Below, in pieces: positions 43,596 to 54,800 of a stretch of 64,000 nucleotides of DNA. A program made the position numbers and the translations under genes. The notes under the pieces were generated by a model, which saw only the letters and a program-made list of their open reading frames with translations, was not told the DNA's origin and ran no database searches. Position 1 is the stretch's first letter; each line of letters begins with the position of its first letter. This stretch comes from Salinibacter sp. 10B (GTDB lineage Bacteria; Bacteroidota; Rhodothermia; Rhodothermales; Salinibacteraceae). Location of the stretch: NCBI RefSeq assembly GCF_002954405.1, contig NZ_MQWC01000004.1, positions 2,221,909 through 2,285,908 of the forward strand. Reading direction: 5' to 3'.

Positions 43596-44992
43596 CCCCC
43601 AATCACCCCAAATCCAAAGCGGGCAAAAGGCCAGAAGTAATGCACGAGCACGCCCACGATAAGCGCCGGAATCGTCGTGTAGATTGTGGCCACGATGGCC
43701 GCCTTCATGTCGATTGCCATGAGCGGAAACAGAGCATCGCCGTCCTGGCTGATCGCGTTGGCCACGAGGGCAGAAAACGGAATGACCTCCTCGACGGCGT
43801 AGAGTTGCGCAAAGATGATCTGCGGCGTACAGCCCGGCACGAGACCAAGGGCCGCCCCCGCCATGGGGGCAAACACACCGGCGGCCGCGGACAGCGCGCG
43901 GAGGTCGAGAGAAAAGACGCCCATGGTGTACTCATACAGGAGGTACCCGGCAATCACCCACACCGTAACCATGGATGTCTCCATGGCAGCGTGCTCGAAT
44001 GTCTCGTACGCGCTCCCGAAGCGCTCGCGCACCCGACCGCCCCCCTCGTCCATGTACTGGCGCCCGACGAAGTAGAGGTAAAACGAAAGCGCTGTGCCCA
44101 ACAGCCCCGCGACGGTGAAAAGCCCAAAGAAGGTCGGGGCGAATTCGAGAGCCACTTCCGGAGCCCCCCGGACCAGATACATCACGCCCGCCACGAGCCC
44201 TGCCACGGCAACGAACCACCAGAGGAGATGCACCCCGTGACTGATGGTGCTCATCATGCCGGCCGACCCGTCCGGCGCAGAAGACGCCTCCGATGTCGCA
44301 TTCGTCGCCGGTGCCGGACAGACAGAACCGACACTACAATCAGAATTGGACAGGTCTTCGGCAGCCGTTCCGCCTCCCCCCCATCCATTCGCCGCCGGAC
44401 CGTCCCCGAGGGAGGGGACGGACTGAACGGCCTGACGGGACACCCCGGATTCAGGACTGCCGTCGATAACGCTCGACTGTAGAGCGGCGGGGCGTACGCT
44501 GGGGCCGCTCGTGGCAACGCTCGGGGTGGCAAACCCGTCGGAGCTCATCGACGCGGCGATGCGCTCGACAGCGTCGTCGATGCGACGAATGCCGAGCCCC
44601 CAATAGTCGATGGCGTATCCGAACAGAACACTCGTGATGAACGCAAGCCCGTAGGCGTACACCCCAGCCCCGGGAGCGATCGCGAGAATCACGAAAGCAG
44701 AGTCGCCGGCCGTGGCCCCAAGGGTCGCCACAACGGACCCGAAGCTGATCGTGCCGCGGATGTAGAGCGGCATCGCCACAATCGCCCCGCCGCAGCCCGG
44801 AGTAAGCCCAAGCAATGCCCCGGCGATGGGCTGCATTCGCTTGTGGTTCTTCAGGAAGGTGACGATTCGGCCCCCAGTGCGATACTGTACGTAGCTGAAC
44901 AGCAGCACGGTCATAGCGACGAACGCGCTGACCTGCACGAATCCATCCCGGATCGAAAAAATCAGGATGTCGAGAGCGTCCTGAACGGACAT
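43592..44992 (-). CDS. 10-TM putative heavy-metal/manganese exporter (ArsP_2-like)
   Basis: 466 residues. Two homologous membrane halves each carry a Cys-containing loop: GALLGLTPGCGGAIVAMPLY (~58-77) in the first and LGLVPGCTPQIIFAQLYA in the second. This is the layout of the putative 10-TM metal exporters often labelled manganese transporter. The halves are joined by a ~100-residue Ser/Pro/Gly/Ala-rich loop (~150-250) that contains SNSDCSVGSVCPAP, a second Cys pair that could bind metal. Inner membrane. Substrate is not proven. It is downstream of the TonB receptor (53-bp gap with a 13-bp palindrome) and overlaps the thioredoxin-like gene by 4 bp. Confidence 0.8.
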   Translation of the reverse strand: MSVQDALDILIFSIRDGFVQVSAFVAMTVLLFSYVQYRTGGRIVTFLKNHKRMQPIAGALLGLTPGCGGAIVAMPLYIRGTISFGSVVATLGATAGDSAFVILAIAPGAGVYAYGLAFITSVLFGYAIDYWGLGIRRIDDAVERIAASMSSDGFATPSVATSGPSVRPAALQSSVIDGSPESGVSRQAVQSVPSLGDGPAANGWGGGGTAAEDLSNSDCSVGSVCPAPATNATSEASSAPDGSAGMMSTISHGVHLLWWFVAVAGLVAGVMYLVRGAPEVALEFAPTFFGLFTVAGLLGTALSFYLYFVGRQYMDEGGGRVRERFGSAYETFEHAAMETSMVTVWVIAGYLLYEYTMGVFSLDLRALSAAAGVFAPMAGAALGLVPGCTPQIIFAQLYAVEEVIPFSALVANAISQDGDALFPLMAIDMKAAIVATIYTTIPALIVGVLVHYFWPFARFGFGVIGG

Positions 44993-45005
44993 GGGAGGAG
45001 TGAGA

Positions 45006-45018
45006 TATTTTCAAAATA
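45006..45018. promoter_or_regulatory. 13-bp palindrome TATTTTCAAAATA ahead of the exporter
   Basis: A perfect odd palindrome lies 13 bp upstream of the exporter ATG, between the TonB receptor stop and the exporter start. It is strikingly AT-rich for this genome. It could be a regulator site or a -10-like element giving the exporter its own transcript. Confidence 0.35.
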
Positions 45019-45045
45019 CGTCCAATGCAGTGGAGCGCGGGAATG

Positions 45046-47313
45046 CTACCGCAGGGTCATCCGCACGCCCAGCGAGACCGTGCGCCCGACCATCGGCCCC
45101 CAGGTGTAGATGGTGTCGAACACCGTGTCGTCCTGCCGCCCGAACGGATCGTCCTGTCCCACGAGCGGACTCCCCTGCGTGTAGTCGAAGAGGTTTTCCA
45201 CCGTGAGGTAGGCGTCAACCCCCACCCCCGACGGCCCATTCACGCCCAGAAATTCTTTCGTGAGCTTGAGGTCATGCGTCGTGAACATGGGCGACCACCG
45301 ATCGCGCCCGTAGGTCTCGACGTAGAGGTCCGGCATCCGCTTCGGACCGGTGAGGCTGCCGGTGTACTCCACCGTTGCCCCAATGGCATTGATGTTGTAC
45401 GAAAGCCCCACGTTGCCCATATAGTCCGGCGCGTACGTCACCGCCTGCCGTTCCCCGTCCTCTTCCGTATAAACATCCGAGAGCGTCATACTCGCATCAT
45501 AGGAGATGGGAAGTGTGGTAAAGTTCTGGTCCACCCTCACCGAAAACCCGCGGGTCACGGAAACACCATCGAGATTCTCGTAGACGATGAGCTCGGGATT
45601 CTGGTCGTAGTTGGGAATAATCTTGTTGGCGAACCGCGTGTAGAAGCCGTCCACACTCACGGTGAGCGGGTTCGTACCGAAGGGGAGGATGTGCTCTACG
45701 CTGGCCGTGACGCTGCGAGAGCGCTCCGGGTCCAGATCCTCCTCAAACACGACCTCGCGGGAGCCGGTAAGCGCCGCGTGGTCCTCGGTGAAGACGTTCA
45801 CGACTCGGAAGCCCGTACCGGCACTGGTGCGGAATGTGGTATGATCGGAGGGGCTGTACTTGGCCGAGAGGCGGGGCGCTGTCACGACGCCGTGCTCGTC
45901 GTGATGGTCGAAACGAAGCCCGCCCAACACTGTCACGTCGCCCAATGAGAATTCCCCTTGCCCGAACACCCCGGGGATGAAGCGTCGGTCCGCTACCGTC
46001 GTGGCCGGCGTATTGTCGTCGTACATGTCATATCGAGCACTCGCTCCCATCAGCAGGTCCAGCCCCTCGGTCACCGACTGGCTCCAGGTGGCCTGCCCGA
46101 ACGCGATTTTCTGCGTCCCTACGTAGTGCTCCGGGCCGTAGTAGCTATCCTGATTATGGTACGTGAGCGCCCCGCGCAGGCGCAGCCGCTCGTCGAGGCC
46201 CGAGGGCCGGTACTCCGTCAACAGTTCGGCGCGACGAGTGTAGATCGACTCGCCGTACACCTCGTCCGAGCCCCGCAGGTCGTCGGTAAAGGTAGGCGGG
46301 CCACCCGTCCGGTCCTCGGCGTAGAGCTTGGCCGCCACGTTGAGCCGCTCCTCTCCGTTCACACCGGTAAGCGTTCCCTTTCCGAAAAGAGCCAGCCGCG
46401 ACCGCTTCGCCTGGTCGGCAAAGCCGTCATCGTTCTCGTCGACGTAATTCTCCATCCGAACGGCGTTTCCGCTCACAAAGCCCTTGAACCGCCCGATCTC
46501 TGGCGAAGCTGCCAAGTTGATGCTCCCTTCCCGCGTGCTCGTTCCATACACGTCGGCGGAGATCGTGGGGGTGTTCGCCGGATCCTTCGTGAGGATGTTC
46601 ACCACCCCGCCCAGGGCCTGCGTGCCATAGAGCGTGGACTGCGGCCCTTTGATGACTTCCACCTGGTCGATGATGGACGGGCTGATGCCGTTGAGTCCGT
46701 AGACCGACGCCAGCGCCCCCATGATGGGCATGCCGTCAATGAGCACCGCGGTGTTGGCCCCCTCGACGCCGTTCACCCGAATCGCGTTCGTGCCGCACAC
46801 CCCGCAGTTGAGCTGCGTCGAGAGCCCACTCACGCTGCCGATCAGGTCCATCAGATTGGCGCTCGTTTTTCCCTGCTGTAGGCGCTCCGTTCCGACGACA
46901 CTCACCTTCACTGGCGACTCCTTCACGTAGGTCTCGCGCATCGTGCCGGTCACGACCACCTCGTCGCGCTGCAGCACCGTCGCCCGAAGCGATACGTTCC
47001 ACCTCTGCTCCGTCCCCGCCTCCAGCGTCAGGCGCTTTTCCACCGTTCGAAACCCAACGGCGGACACGACGACTGTGTGCGTGCCAGGAGCGATTGACGA
47101 GAGGCGGTAGCGGCCATCCTCGCCTGTGGCCCCGCCCCTGTCCGAGTCTTTCACGTACACGTTGGCCCCCGGAATCGGCGTCCCCGACCCGTCTGTGACG
47201 CGACCGGAAAGGGTCGCCTGTGCCGAAGCAACGCGAGGCGTCATTGCCATCAATCCAAGGAGTGCAACTCCAATTGTCGTCGTCCACCGAAAAGGGTACA
47301 TCCGACGAATCAT
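45046..47313 (-). CDS. TonB-dependent outer-membrane receptor with a cysteine-bearing plug
   Basis: 755 residues. The signal peptide ends near RVASAQ. A carboxypeptidase-regulatory-like domain covers ~33-110 (LSGRVTDGSGTPIPGANVYV). The plug at ~120-235 has VVVTGTMRETYVKESPVKVS, LNCGVCGTNAIRVNGVEG, VLIDGMPIMG and VEVIKGPQSTLYGTQALGG. The 22-strand barrel runs to the terminal strand VSLGVRMTLR. CGVCGTN in the plug is unusual for TonB receptors and occurs, as I recall, in a Bacteroidota subgroup found near putative manganese transporters. It imports a substrate across the outer membrane with TonB energy; the operon suggests a metal or metal chelate. Confidence 0.92.
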   Translation of the reverse strand: MIRRMYPFRWTTTIGVALLGLMAMTPRVASAQATLSGRVTDGSGTPIPGANVYVKDSDRGGATGEDGRYRLSSIAPGTHTVVVSAVGFRTVEKRLTLEAGTEQRWNVSLRATVLQRDEVVVTGTMRETYVKESPVKVSVVGTERLQQGKTSANLMDLIGSVSGLSTQLNCGVCGTNAIRVNGVEGANTAVLIDGMPIMGALASVYGLNGISPSIIDQVEVIKGPQSTLYGTQALGGVVNILTKDPANTPTISADVYGTSTREGSINLAASPEIGRFKGFVSGNAVRMENYVDENDDGFADQAKRSRLALFGKGTLTGVNGEERLNVAAKLYAEDRTGGPPTFTDDLRGSDEVYGESIYTRRAELLTEYRPSGLDERLRLRGALTYHNQDSYYGPEHYVGTQKIAFGQATWSQSVTEGLDLLMGASARYDMYDDNTPATTVADRRFIPGVFGQGEFSLGDVTVLGGLRFDHHDEHGVVTAPRLSAKYSPSDHTTFRTSAGTGFRVVNVFTEDHAALTGSREVVFEEDLDPERSRSVTASVEHILPFGTNPLTVSVDGFYTRFANKIIPNYDQNPELIVYENLDGVSVTRGFSVRVDQNFTTLPISYDASMTLSDVYTEEDGERQAVTYAPDYMGNVGLSYNINAIGATVEYTGSLTGPKRMPDLYVETYGRDRWSPMFTTHDLKLTKEFLGVNGPSGVGVDAYLTVENLFDYTQGSPLVGQDDPFGRQDDTVFDTIYTWGPMVGRTVSLGVRMTLR

Positions 47314-47467
47314 TTTGTTTTGACTGGCTATCTAGTCATATGGATATAGCTAACAGATTTATTAGTCAAGGCTAAAAAAGGGAGCGTGCGTGTACTTCTG
47401 ATGAACAGTGGGCACATGCCCCCCGTTCAATTCACCTTCTTCCTTACGTCCCAATGCTCTGAGCCCA
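47314..47467 (-). promoter_or_regulatory. Control region of the TonB-receptor operon with a DtxR/MntR-like palindrome
   Basis: At 47362-47375, TTAGTCAAGGCTAA reads as half-sites TTAGTC and TTAGCC around AA. It resembles operators of the DtxR/MntR/IdeR family (TTAGG-type palindromes). A second weaker dyad (TGACT at 47320-47324, AGTCA at 47333-47337) and a third (GCTAT, ATAGC) lie nearer the gene. On the minus strand the palindrome contains TTGACT, a plausible -35, so a bound repressor would block transcription. The divergent zinc-ribbon gene starts at 47468. Confidence 0.45.
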
Positions 47468-47707
47468 ATGAAAATCTACTGCCCAAAGTGCGAGTGGGAA
47501 CCGCCTGCCGGCGCCCGGTGGACCTGCGAGTGTGGGCACTCCTGGCACACATTCGACACGCACGGTCAATGTCCGAAGTGTGGCACGGTGTGGCGCGAGA
47601 CGCAGTGTCACCAGTGCCATGAGTGGTCGCCACACCACGACTGGTACCACGACCTGCCGCCCGTAGACGTGGACGCAATTACGGAAGAGGAGAGTGCCCC
47701 CGGATGA
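47468..47707 (+). CDS. Small zinc-ribbon protein
   Basis: 79 residues from the ATG at 47468 (MKIYCPKCEWEPPAGARW). It has paired cysteine knuckles: CPKC, CECG, CPKC and CHQC, enough for two Zn sites, plus several His (HSWHTFDTHG, HHDWYHD). The C-terminus is acidic (DVDAITEEE). Cytoplasmic, no signal peptide. Function is unknown; short proteins of this kind are often annotated only as zinc-ribbon. It is divergent from the metal operon and convergent with lipB. An earlier in-frame ATG exists at 47408, but the cysteine-led start is more credible. Confidence 0.75.
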   Translation: MKIYCPKCEWEPPAGARWTCECGHSWHTFDTHGQCPKCGTVWRETQCHQCHEWSPHHDWYHDLPPVDVDAITEEESAPG

Positions 47708-47737
47708 CTCGCCCGTCTGTCGCTTCTTCAATGCCTT

Positions 47738-47755
47738 GGAGACGCTTTCGTCTCC
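47738..47755. terminator. Stem-loop between convergent zinc-ribbon and lipB genes
   Basis: GGAGACG (47738-47744), loop CTTT, CGTCTCC (47749-47755): a perfect 7-bp stem with a 4-nt loop, extendable by two G-T pairs. It sits between the two gene ends (47707 and 47850), where a terminator shared by both strands is expected. There is no long T-run. Just downstream are word repeats AGCGCGGGAGACTGGGAGCG and AGCGTGGGCGCATGG. Confidence 0.55.
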
Positions 47756-47849
47756 GGTCAACGAAAGAGCAAGAGCGCGGGAGACTGGGAGCGTGGGCGC
47801 ATGGAAATATGCTCGATACGATCTCAGCGGCACGCACGCCCGTCCGTCG

Positions 47850-48632
47850 TCAGTCGTCGGCCGTCTGAAGCGTCGACTCCAACGCCTCGGCAGTATCGAC
47901 AAACCCTCGAAGAAAGCCGCGGGCCTCACTGCCACGCAGCGCCGTCACGTCCACCTCAAACAACTCCTCGAAGTGCCGAACAATCGGCGCCCGCACCGCC
48001 GCCATCTCTACAGAAGCATCCGTCTCTTCCGCCAGCGAGGTTACGCCTCGGTCCTTGATGCCGCACGGCACAATGTGATCGAAGTAGTCAAGGTCTGTCG
48101 TCACGTTCATAGCAAAGCCGTGCATCGTGACCCAGCGGCTGCAGCGCACGCCCATCGCACAGATCTTGCGCTCCAGCCCCCGTTCATCCGGCCCCACCCA
48201 CACGCCCGTCCGCCCGTCGACCCGGGTCCCCGTCACAGACCACTCGGCACAGGTGCGAATGATGATCTCTTCGAGCGTGCGCAGGTAGCGCCCCAGATCA
48301 GTAAAGAGGCGATCGAGGTCAAGGAGTGGATAGCCGACAAGCTGGCCGGGGCCATGATACGTCACGTCGCCTCCTCGCCCAATGCGGTGAAACGTCGCAC
48401 CCAGCTCGTTAAGCCGCTCCTCCGACATCAATACATTCTCAGCATCCCCGCTCTTGCCCAGGGTGTAAACGTGTGGGTGCTCCAGAAGCAGCAAGACGTG
48501 TGGCACGGGATCGGCGTCCGGGCTGCGCTTCGCCGTAATCAACCGCTCCTGTACTGCCTCCTGCAGACTCCAGGCCGACGTGTACGCCGTCCGGCCCAGA
48601 TGACAGACGATAAGTTCTTCGCGCGCAGACAT
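47850..48632 (-). CDS. lipB: Lipoyl(octanoyl) transferase LipB
   Basis: 260 residues. Moves octanoyl groups from acyl carrier protein to lipoyl domains of dehydrogenase complexes. Family motifs: [55 protein letters not shown] with the catalytic Lys, [10 protein letters not shown], and the catalytic Cys in [17 protein letters not shown]. Slightly longer than E. coli LipB (213) mainly through C-terminal residues. It follows sprA on the minus strand but is separated by a likely terminator, so it probably has its own promoter. Confidence 0.96.
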   Translation of the reverse strand: MSAREELIVCHLGRTAYTSAWSLQEAVQERLITAKRSPDADPVPHVLLLLEHPHVYTLGKSGDAENVLMSEERLNELGATFHRIGRGGDVTYHGPGQLVGYPLLDLDRLFTDLGRYLRTLEEIIIRTCAEWSVTGTRVDGRTGVWVGPDERGLERKICAMGVRCSRWVTMHGFAMNVTTDLDYFDHIVPCGIKDRGVTSLAEETDASVEMAAVRAPIVRHFEELFEVDVTALRGSEARGFLRGFVDTAEALESTLQTADD

Positions 48633-48650
48633 GTGCTGTGACCTTTAACG

Positions 48651-48682
48651 AAAATAATAGGTCCGTATCCAGCTACCGGACC
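48651..48682 (-). terminator. Rho-independent terminator of sprA
   Basis: On the minus strand GGTCCG (48682-48677) and CGGACC (48665-48660) form a 6-bp GC stem around an 11-nt loop, followed by TATTATTTT (48659-48651). An A-tract precedes the stem, as in bidirectional terminators. It lies ~130 bp after the sprA stop and 18 bp before the lipB start, so it should separate the two transcripts. Confidence 0.6.
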
Positions 48683-48812
48683 GTTTTCAATGACAACGGA
48701 TTGGACCCCGAACATTCTCCAGCAATCCCGATGATGCCCCCGACCATTCGGATCGGCTGCCGTCGTGCGCTCCTGATCGAGCGACCAGAGCCTGTACCCA
48801 GACCCAGACCGA

Positions 48813-51800
48813 TTAGTTTTGCGAGATGCTGACACTCACATTGAAGGTGCCGTTGACGTTCGTGTAGGAGGTCTGCTGTCCCTGCGTCACGTCGAACCGC
48901 TCAAAGTCGAGTTGGAAATCGGCCGTCACGCGGTTGCTGACGCTGTAAGAAATCTTCGGCGTCATCGTGAGACGGGTCGTCTTCGTCAGAATGTCGACAT
49001 TTTCGCCCTGAGTGGCTCGGGTCGGATCGTAGCTGTCGAGCTCCGATCGGGCCTGCTGCAAGGCTTGCGTGACCAGGTACTCACGCTCGTCGCTGACCGA
49101 CCGGCTGAGCGTAAAGGAGAACCGAATGCGATTCTGAATGCGCGGGAAGAAGGGGAGGCTGAGCCCGCGCTTGCTGAACGAGAGGCGCCCGGACAATTCC
49201 CCGGTCTGCCGCTCCACGACATTTTTTCCGCGAAGGGCCGTAGTGATGCGCCGGTTCCATTCGAGACTAGTCTGCAGCTCCCACGGCCACGTAATATCGA
49301 TGCCGATAATGGGCTGATACTGCTCCTGAATCTGGATGGACTGGGGTTCGTACTCGGGCTCAATGTAGTTGAACGTCTCCCCAACGACGGTAATGGTGGT
49401 CGAGTCGCCCGCTGTCGCGAGCGAGTTGAAGCCCGTTTGGTACTCAGCGTTGTAGCTATGATTGAGCGAAACGCTCTCCGTCACCTGCTTGATGAACGGC
49501 CAATTGGAAAGCCCCGAGTAGCGAACCGTCCACCCTGGCATGGGAAAGGGGGCAAAGCCGCTCCCCCCAATGCGTCCCCCTCCGGTGAGGTAGGCCTCTC
49601 GAAAATCGGCCACCACCGACGACCGAATCAATGCCACCTCATCGGCCTCCCAGACCGTCTCCGGCGATTCCACATTGCGTCGAAAGGTGTTCAGTTGTCG
49701 TTCAAAGAATGATTGGTAGGACCCAAACGCCCAGATCGAGGCGCTAGCATTGCCGCTCTCGCTCCGAAACCGCTGCAGCCCCGACGATGCCTCTCCCCCC
49801 CCGGGCACCGGCCCGTTTTGTCCGCCTGGCTGAAACTGAATCTGCGGCTGGGTGCTCCAGCTTACGTTCCAGTTCAAGTCGATATTGAAAGCGGAGCTCG
49901 GCGATAGGGCCGTTCGCGCCTCAAACCGATGACGGTTCGTAAGATTATCCGTCACCTGCACGTCCTGAAACACCCGATTGGTGGTGTCGATCGACCGTCG
50001 AAGGCCGAGCCGATAGCCCAGGGGCGGCCCCTGCCCCTGAATAGCATCGAACAAGCTGTAATGGGTGCGCACATCCACTACCCCGGTTGCGTTGGTCACG
50101 GGACGGCCCACCCCAGTGGAGCGCGAGGAAAACTCCCCGTTGTAGTTCACCGTGAGGTCCTGAATGTCCATCACCATGAGCGCCGCCCCTCGGAGAATAC
50201 GGACCGGATTCGGCAGCGGAAGATCACTGAATTGAACGCCCCCGTCTGTGCTGTCGGTCACAGCCCCTTCCTCAGTCCCAGGGGTAGGACCTTCGCTTCG
50301 CCCGCTTCCCTCGGAACGGGCCTCCGCCGAGCCCGATTCCTCCCGACCGGCCTCCCGCTGGGCCTGCTTCAGGCGCTCGTAGAACCCAAATCGCTCCCAC
50401 ACCCTGTTCGGATGCAGGCTCACCCCCGTCCGCAGGGTCACGGAGTTCCGCACGCTGGCACCGGTGAAGCTTCCCTTGGCCCCATTCTGCCAGTCAAACG
50501 ACGACTGGTAGTTCACGTCCTGCACCCCAATCCAATTGAGTGCCTTCCGATCGAGAATCCCGAGCCGGAGGGTGGCCGAGAGCCGTTGCCGGTAGTTGTT
50601 TGTGCGCGGGCTCACGTCCCCCAACACAAGCGCCCGAAAGATCTCCCCCTCCGACTTCTCCAACAGGCGATTCTCCACGAAAATCGTCTCGCCAAGCTGG
50701 TCCCGAAGAACCCCCGTGCTGTCTGGTAAATCCGAGAGGAAGGCGCCCGGATTCCGGAAGAAGGCACTGGTGTCTACGTCTGTGAGGGTCCGACGCCCCA
50801 CCACCGACTGCTCCGAGAAAATCAGATTGCGCTGCGTCCGCGACGCAAGATCGTTCAGCGTCTGCTGCGTGTTGGTATCAAAGCTGAGCCCGAGGAACCC
50901 GAAGGGGTCGTATTGAAGGCTGAAGTTGCGATTGTGCGTGAAGTTCTGCGTTTCGCGAAACGGGTTGGCAATGCGGACCGGCTGTGACGGATCGGTGCGG
51001 CCCGAGGGACGGCTGCGTGTAGTGGACAATTCACGCTCGGCGCTTCCACTGAAGGAAAGCGAGGTCGGCACGTAGTTGAATCCCACGTCTCCCAGCATCC
51101 CCGGAAGAAACCCGAGAGGCTGTATCGTGCGGGGCTGGCCGAAATCCACCTGGTACTCAAACGATCCCGACCAGCTCCACTGATCGTTGAGCAGTCTCTG
51201 CGGACTGCGGGCCGTCCGATCGAAATACGAGAAGTTCAGGGTCGTCGCGTCCATCGTATTCCGCACCCACCAGGAGTTGGATCCGTCCTTCGACACGTTG
51301 GCCGTAACGGTGCGGCGAAGGTTATAAGACTGCGAGGCCCGCCGTACGCTGTCCTTCAGCGTTTCTCGAATCTCGGTGGGGGACTGATCCGGATACTTGT
51401 CTCCGAATTCTCGCCGAACGGTGGAGTCCGGCAGAATGTCGAACTGATCCTGAATTTCGCTGATGCGCACGTCGCCCCGCTCGGGATCGAACTGCGGGGC
51501 CGTGAGGCTCGACTGCAGTTGCATCGTCACGGGAATGCTCCACCCCTGCCGGCGGGGAAGGAGGACGTCGAGATTCACATCAGTGCGCACGTTCCAGCTC
51601 GTGCTGTTGGCCTGTTCCCGCTCGTCCAGGGTACTGGAAAGCGATCCGAACCCGTCTGTTTGGCGCTGGAAACTCCCTTGCACCGTGGCCAGGTCGGCCA
51701 GCCCGATGTTTGCTGTTGTCGTGGTGGCCCAGCCGCCTTCCTCATCGAAGCCGCTGACCCGAAGCTCATTCACCCAGAGTTCGACGTTTCGGAGAGGCGG

Positions 51801-54800
51801 AGCCGAGGTTGGATCTCCTACGTGCCGCACCCCGATCACGACCGTGTTGATGCCGTCGAGGGACGGAGTGCCCCGAATCTTGAGCCGGGTCCCCTCCGGG
51901 GCAAAGTCAAGCGGCAGGTCCACCCGGTCGGACGTAAAGGTCGTGTCGATCTGCTCCCCACTTTGGTCGCGCGCCGTCTTGAGTTGCGAAAGGGTACTGA
52001 GCAGCAGATTCATCTCGTTCTGCTCCTGCCACAGCCCCGAGGCCCCTTCGGTCCCCGGCAGATTATTCGGGGTCAGGGGCTGTTCATACTCGTAGTAATC
52101 GCCGGTCTCGTTGGCCCCCAGCCGCACAAAGAACCGGAGGTTTTTCCGAATGCGCTCTTTTACTTGCGGGCTGTTCGACGCCCCGTGGACGTGGGTGTAC
52201 ATCCGCAGGTTGGAATACTTCAACAGGTCCAATCCCTGCTGATAGGTTTTAAACACGCCCCGCTGCCGCCCCGCCTCCAGCTCGTTGACATTGAGCAAAA
52301 GCGCCTGCTCCCGATTTTCACGCTGCACGCCCGTCGAGGTCCGGCTCCGGCTCACAATGGCCCCCACGGGCGGCTCGTAGTCGGGGTCCTCCTCATTATT
52401 GACACTGGCCACGCGGAGCTCCCCCTCCCCTTGGTCCATCACCGTCCCCCGGTCCACCGGCTGTTGCGCCACCGGCGGCGACTTGCGCCACTGGCTTCCC
52501 ACCAGCTCCATCGACGCGAACCGCATCGTAATGGGCGCCCGGTGGCCCGTCGTCCACAGGCGAATGGACTGGATCCGCGTAAAGTCCTGAATGTTGCCTA
52601 CCCGATCCGTGAACGCACTCACCGGAATTCGCACCTTGTACCAGTCGCGATTCCGCCCCACCTTGCTTACGACGTAATCGGTAGGCCCCTCGTCGGATTG
52701 AGCCCGCTGGTCCAGCGAGTCGAGGGGAATGGCATACTGGTAATAGTTGTTGGTGATGTTGGCACTGCCCCCGGTTCCATCGAGATCCTCGGTGTCCGGC
52801 GTGCCCGTAATGCCGCGCCGCGTGGACACCCCCTCAGCCAGCTGGTTCTGCGCCTCGAAGCTATTCAGCTCCTGCCCGGCGTAGTAGTGCGCAAATCGCT
52901 GCTGGAGGGTCGCGCCGTCCGGAAAAATCTCTGTATCGTCGAAGTAGCGGTCATTGCCGTAGAAGTGATAATCGTCGGCCGACGGGTCGCCCTGAATGCG
53001 CGCCACCTCAGCCTGCAGCCGGTCAAGCTGAGCCGACGTCAGCCCAAGCTGCCCGCCCTCTGCCGCCAGGCTGTCGGCCTGGGCCACGAAGTCGCTGTAG
53101 AAATTGCGTTCAAGCATCCCGGGCTCGTATGGATCGCTGGTGTACGACACCAGTCCGTCCAGTCCCAGGTCTTCCGTGCGCCCATTCCGCACGTCAATGG
53201 AGGCTCCGGCCTGACTTCCGCTCGCAATCCGGCTCAGTTCATCGAGGTCGTTTTCGTCAAAGGTGAGTGCGAGTCCGTTTTCGGAGTTGAGCCGATCATT
53301 GGGAATCACGTCTTCGGAAATGGTGCCGAGGTTGAGGTAGAGCTTCGCCCCGTCGGTGATCTGGCCGTTTTGAGGATACGGCTTCACGATGAACTCGACG
53401 AACTCGACGTTCTGCACCGAAAAATCGGTATATCCTTCCGGCAACTGTCGGGTCACCCCACCCCACACACGGGTGGGATTGCGGAAGAAGGACACAAGAT
53501 CCGAGGTATAATTGTACGGCCCACGCTTCCAGGGATTGAAATAGAAGTCGAGCGACCGGAGCGTAGGATTGGCCGAGCCGCGGGTGTCCCGATCGAAGAC
53601 GTCGCGCACGTCGAGAAGCTCTGTGGCCTCCGCCGGCCCCCGCTGAGCGACTTTCCCTTCGAGGTCCTCGACAATTTGCTGGTTGAGCTGGTACCAGGCC
53701 AGGCTTCCGCGCCAATGCGTCCGAGCGCGATCGCTCATGTCGGCGCCAAACCCGAGCGAGTCCGGCGCGGCACTGATCTGCCAGGAGTTGAGTTGCTGAC
53801 GGAGGGAAAAAGTATTCTCAAAGCCCTCGAAGTCATCCACGTACGAGATGCCGCTCCGCTCATCAGGCGCGTAGCTGTCCGTCTCACTGTTCTTCACGTC
53901 CTGCACAGTTCGCTCGAACGCCTCGGTGCGGGTGTGGCCGGGGCGCAGCTGGGCAAACTCGCCCGACAGAGACAGCTGACTCTCCGCCCGGGTCTGCACC
54001 AGGGGCAACGCGTCGACTGCCTGCGTGAGCCAGCGCGGCTCCAGTTCCATGGAGCCGTCGACCCCCCAGATGGTGTTGTTGATGGGCTCCTGCCCAATCC
54101 GATATTTGTCGACGGGCGACTTTTGACTGAGCTGCATGACCGTAGCCCCGAGGGCAAACCGGTCTTGCAGGTTCCAATCGGCCCGCGCCCCGAGCAGCGT
54201 CTTCTTTTGTAGGTTTGCGATGCTCTGCTGCTCGTACGAAATATTGATCTCGCGCCCGTCCGTCAGGTACGACTGATTCGTGATGTTGACCGTGCCGCTC
54301 TGATAGTCGACCACGTAGTCGGTGCCTTCCTGCAGCGCCTGTCCGCCCGAGGTGACTTTTACGGATCCCTCCACGAGCCCGGTAAAGGCCTTCAGGTCGT
54401 AGAAGCCCTGCGCCTGCCCCTTGTAGGACCCCGTCATGCTGTAGACGTTCTTTTCGGTATCCTCCTTCTCCGCATTGCTCTTTTTCTTGAGGTACAGATT
54501 TTCGAACGCGTACGGCTGCCCGTCTGTGCGATTGCCCTCTTGTGCCGCAACGTCGAGAATGCGCTCCCCGAAGGGCCGGAGATAGGGAAAGTAGATGAGT
54601 CCTTCCCCCTCGTTAATGACCTGAGGCGTAAAGTCAAACTCATTGTCCGGGGTCGGAGCTCCGCTCTGATTGACCCGGTCCAGCCCGAGGATTTGGAGGA
54701 GCGGCGCGTTCGAGATGTCCGAAAGCGTGGTCGTAGCTCCTTGTCCGGACGGCTTGTACTCGACGTCGAGCTCGAAATTGTTTGCGGTGAAACCGCGCCC

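Noticed and set aside
51519-54212. An 897-codon open frame on the plus strand opposite sprA
   Set aside because: It is the mirror of a high-GC coding frame; it has no domain, signal or codon pattern of its own, and sprA on the other strand is clearly real.
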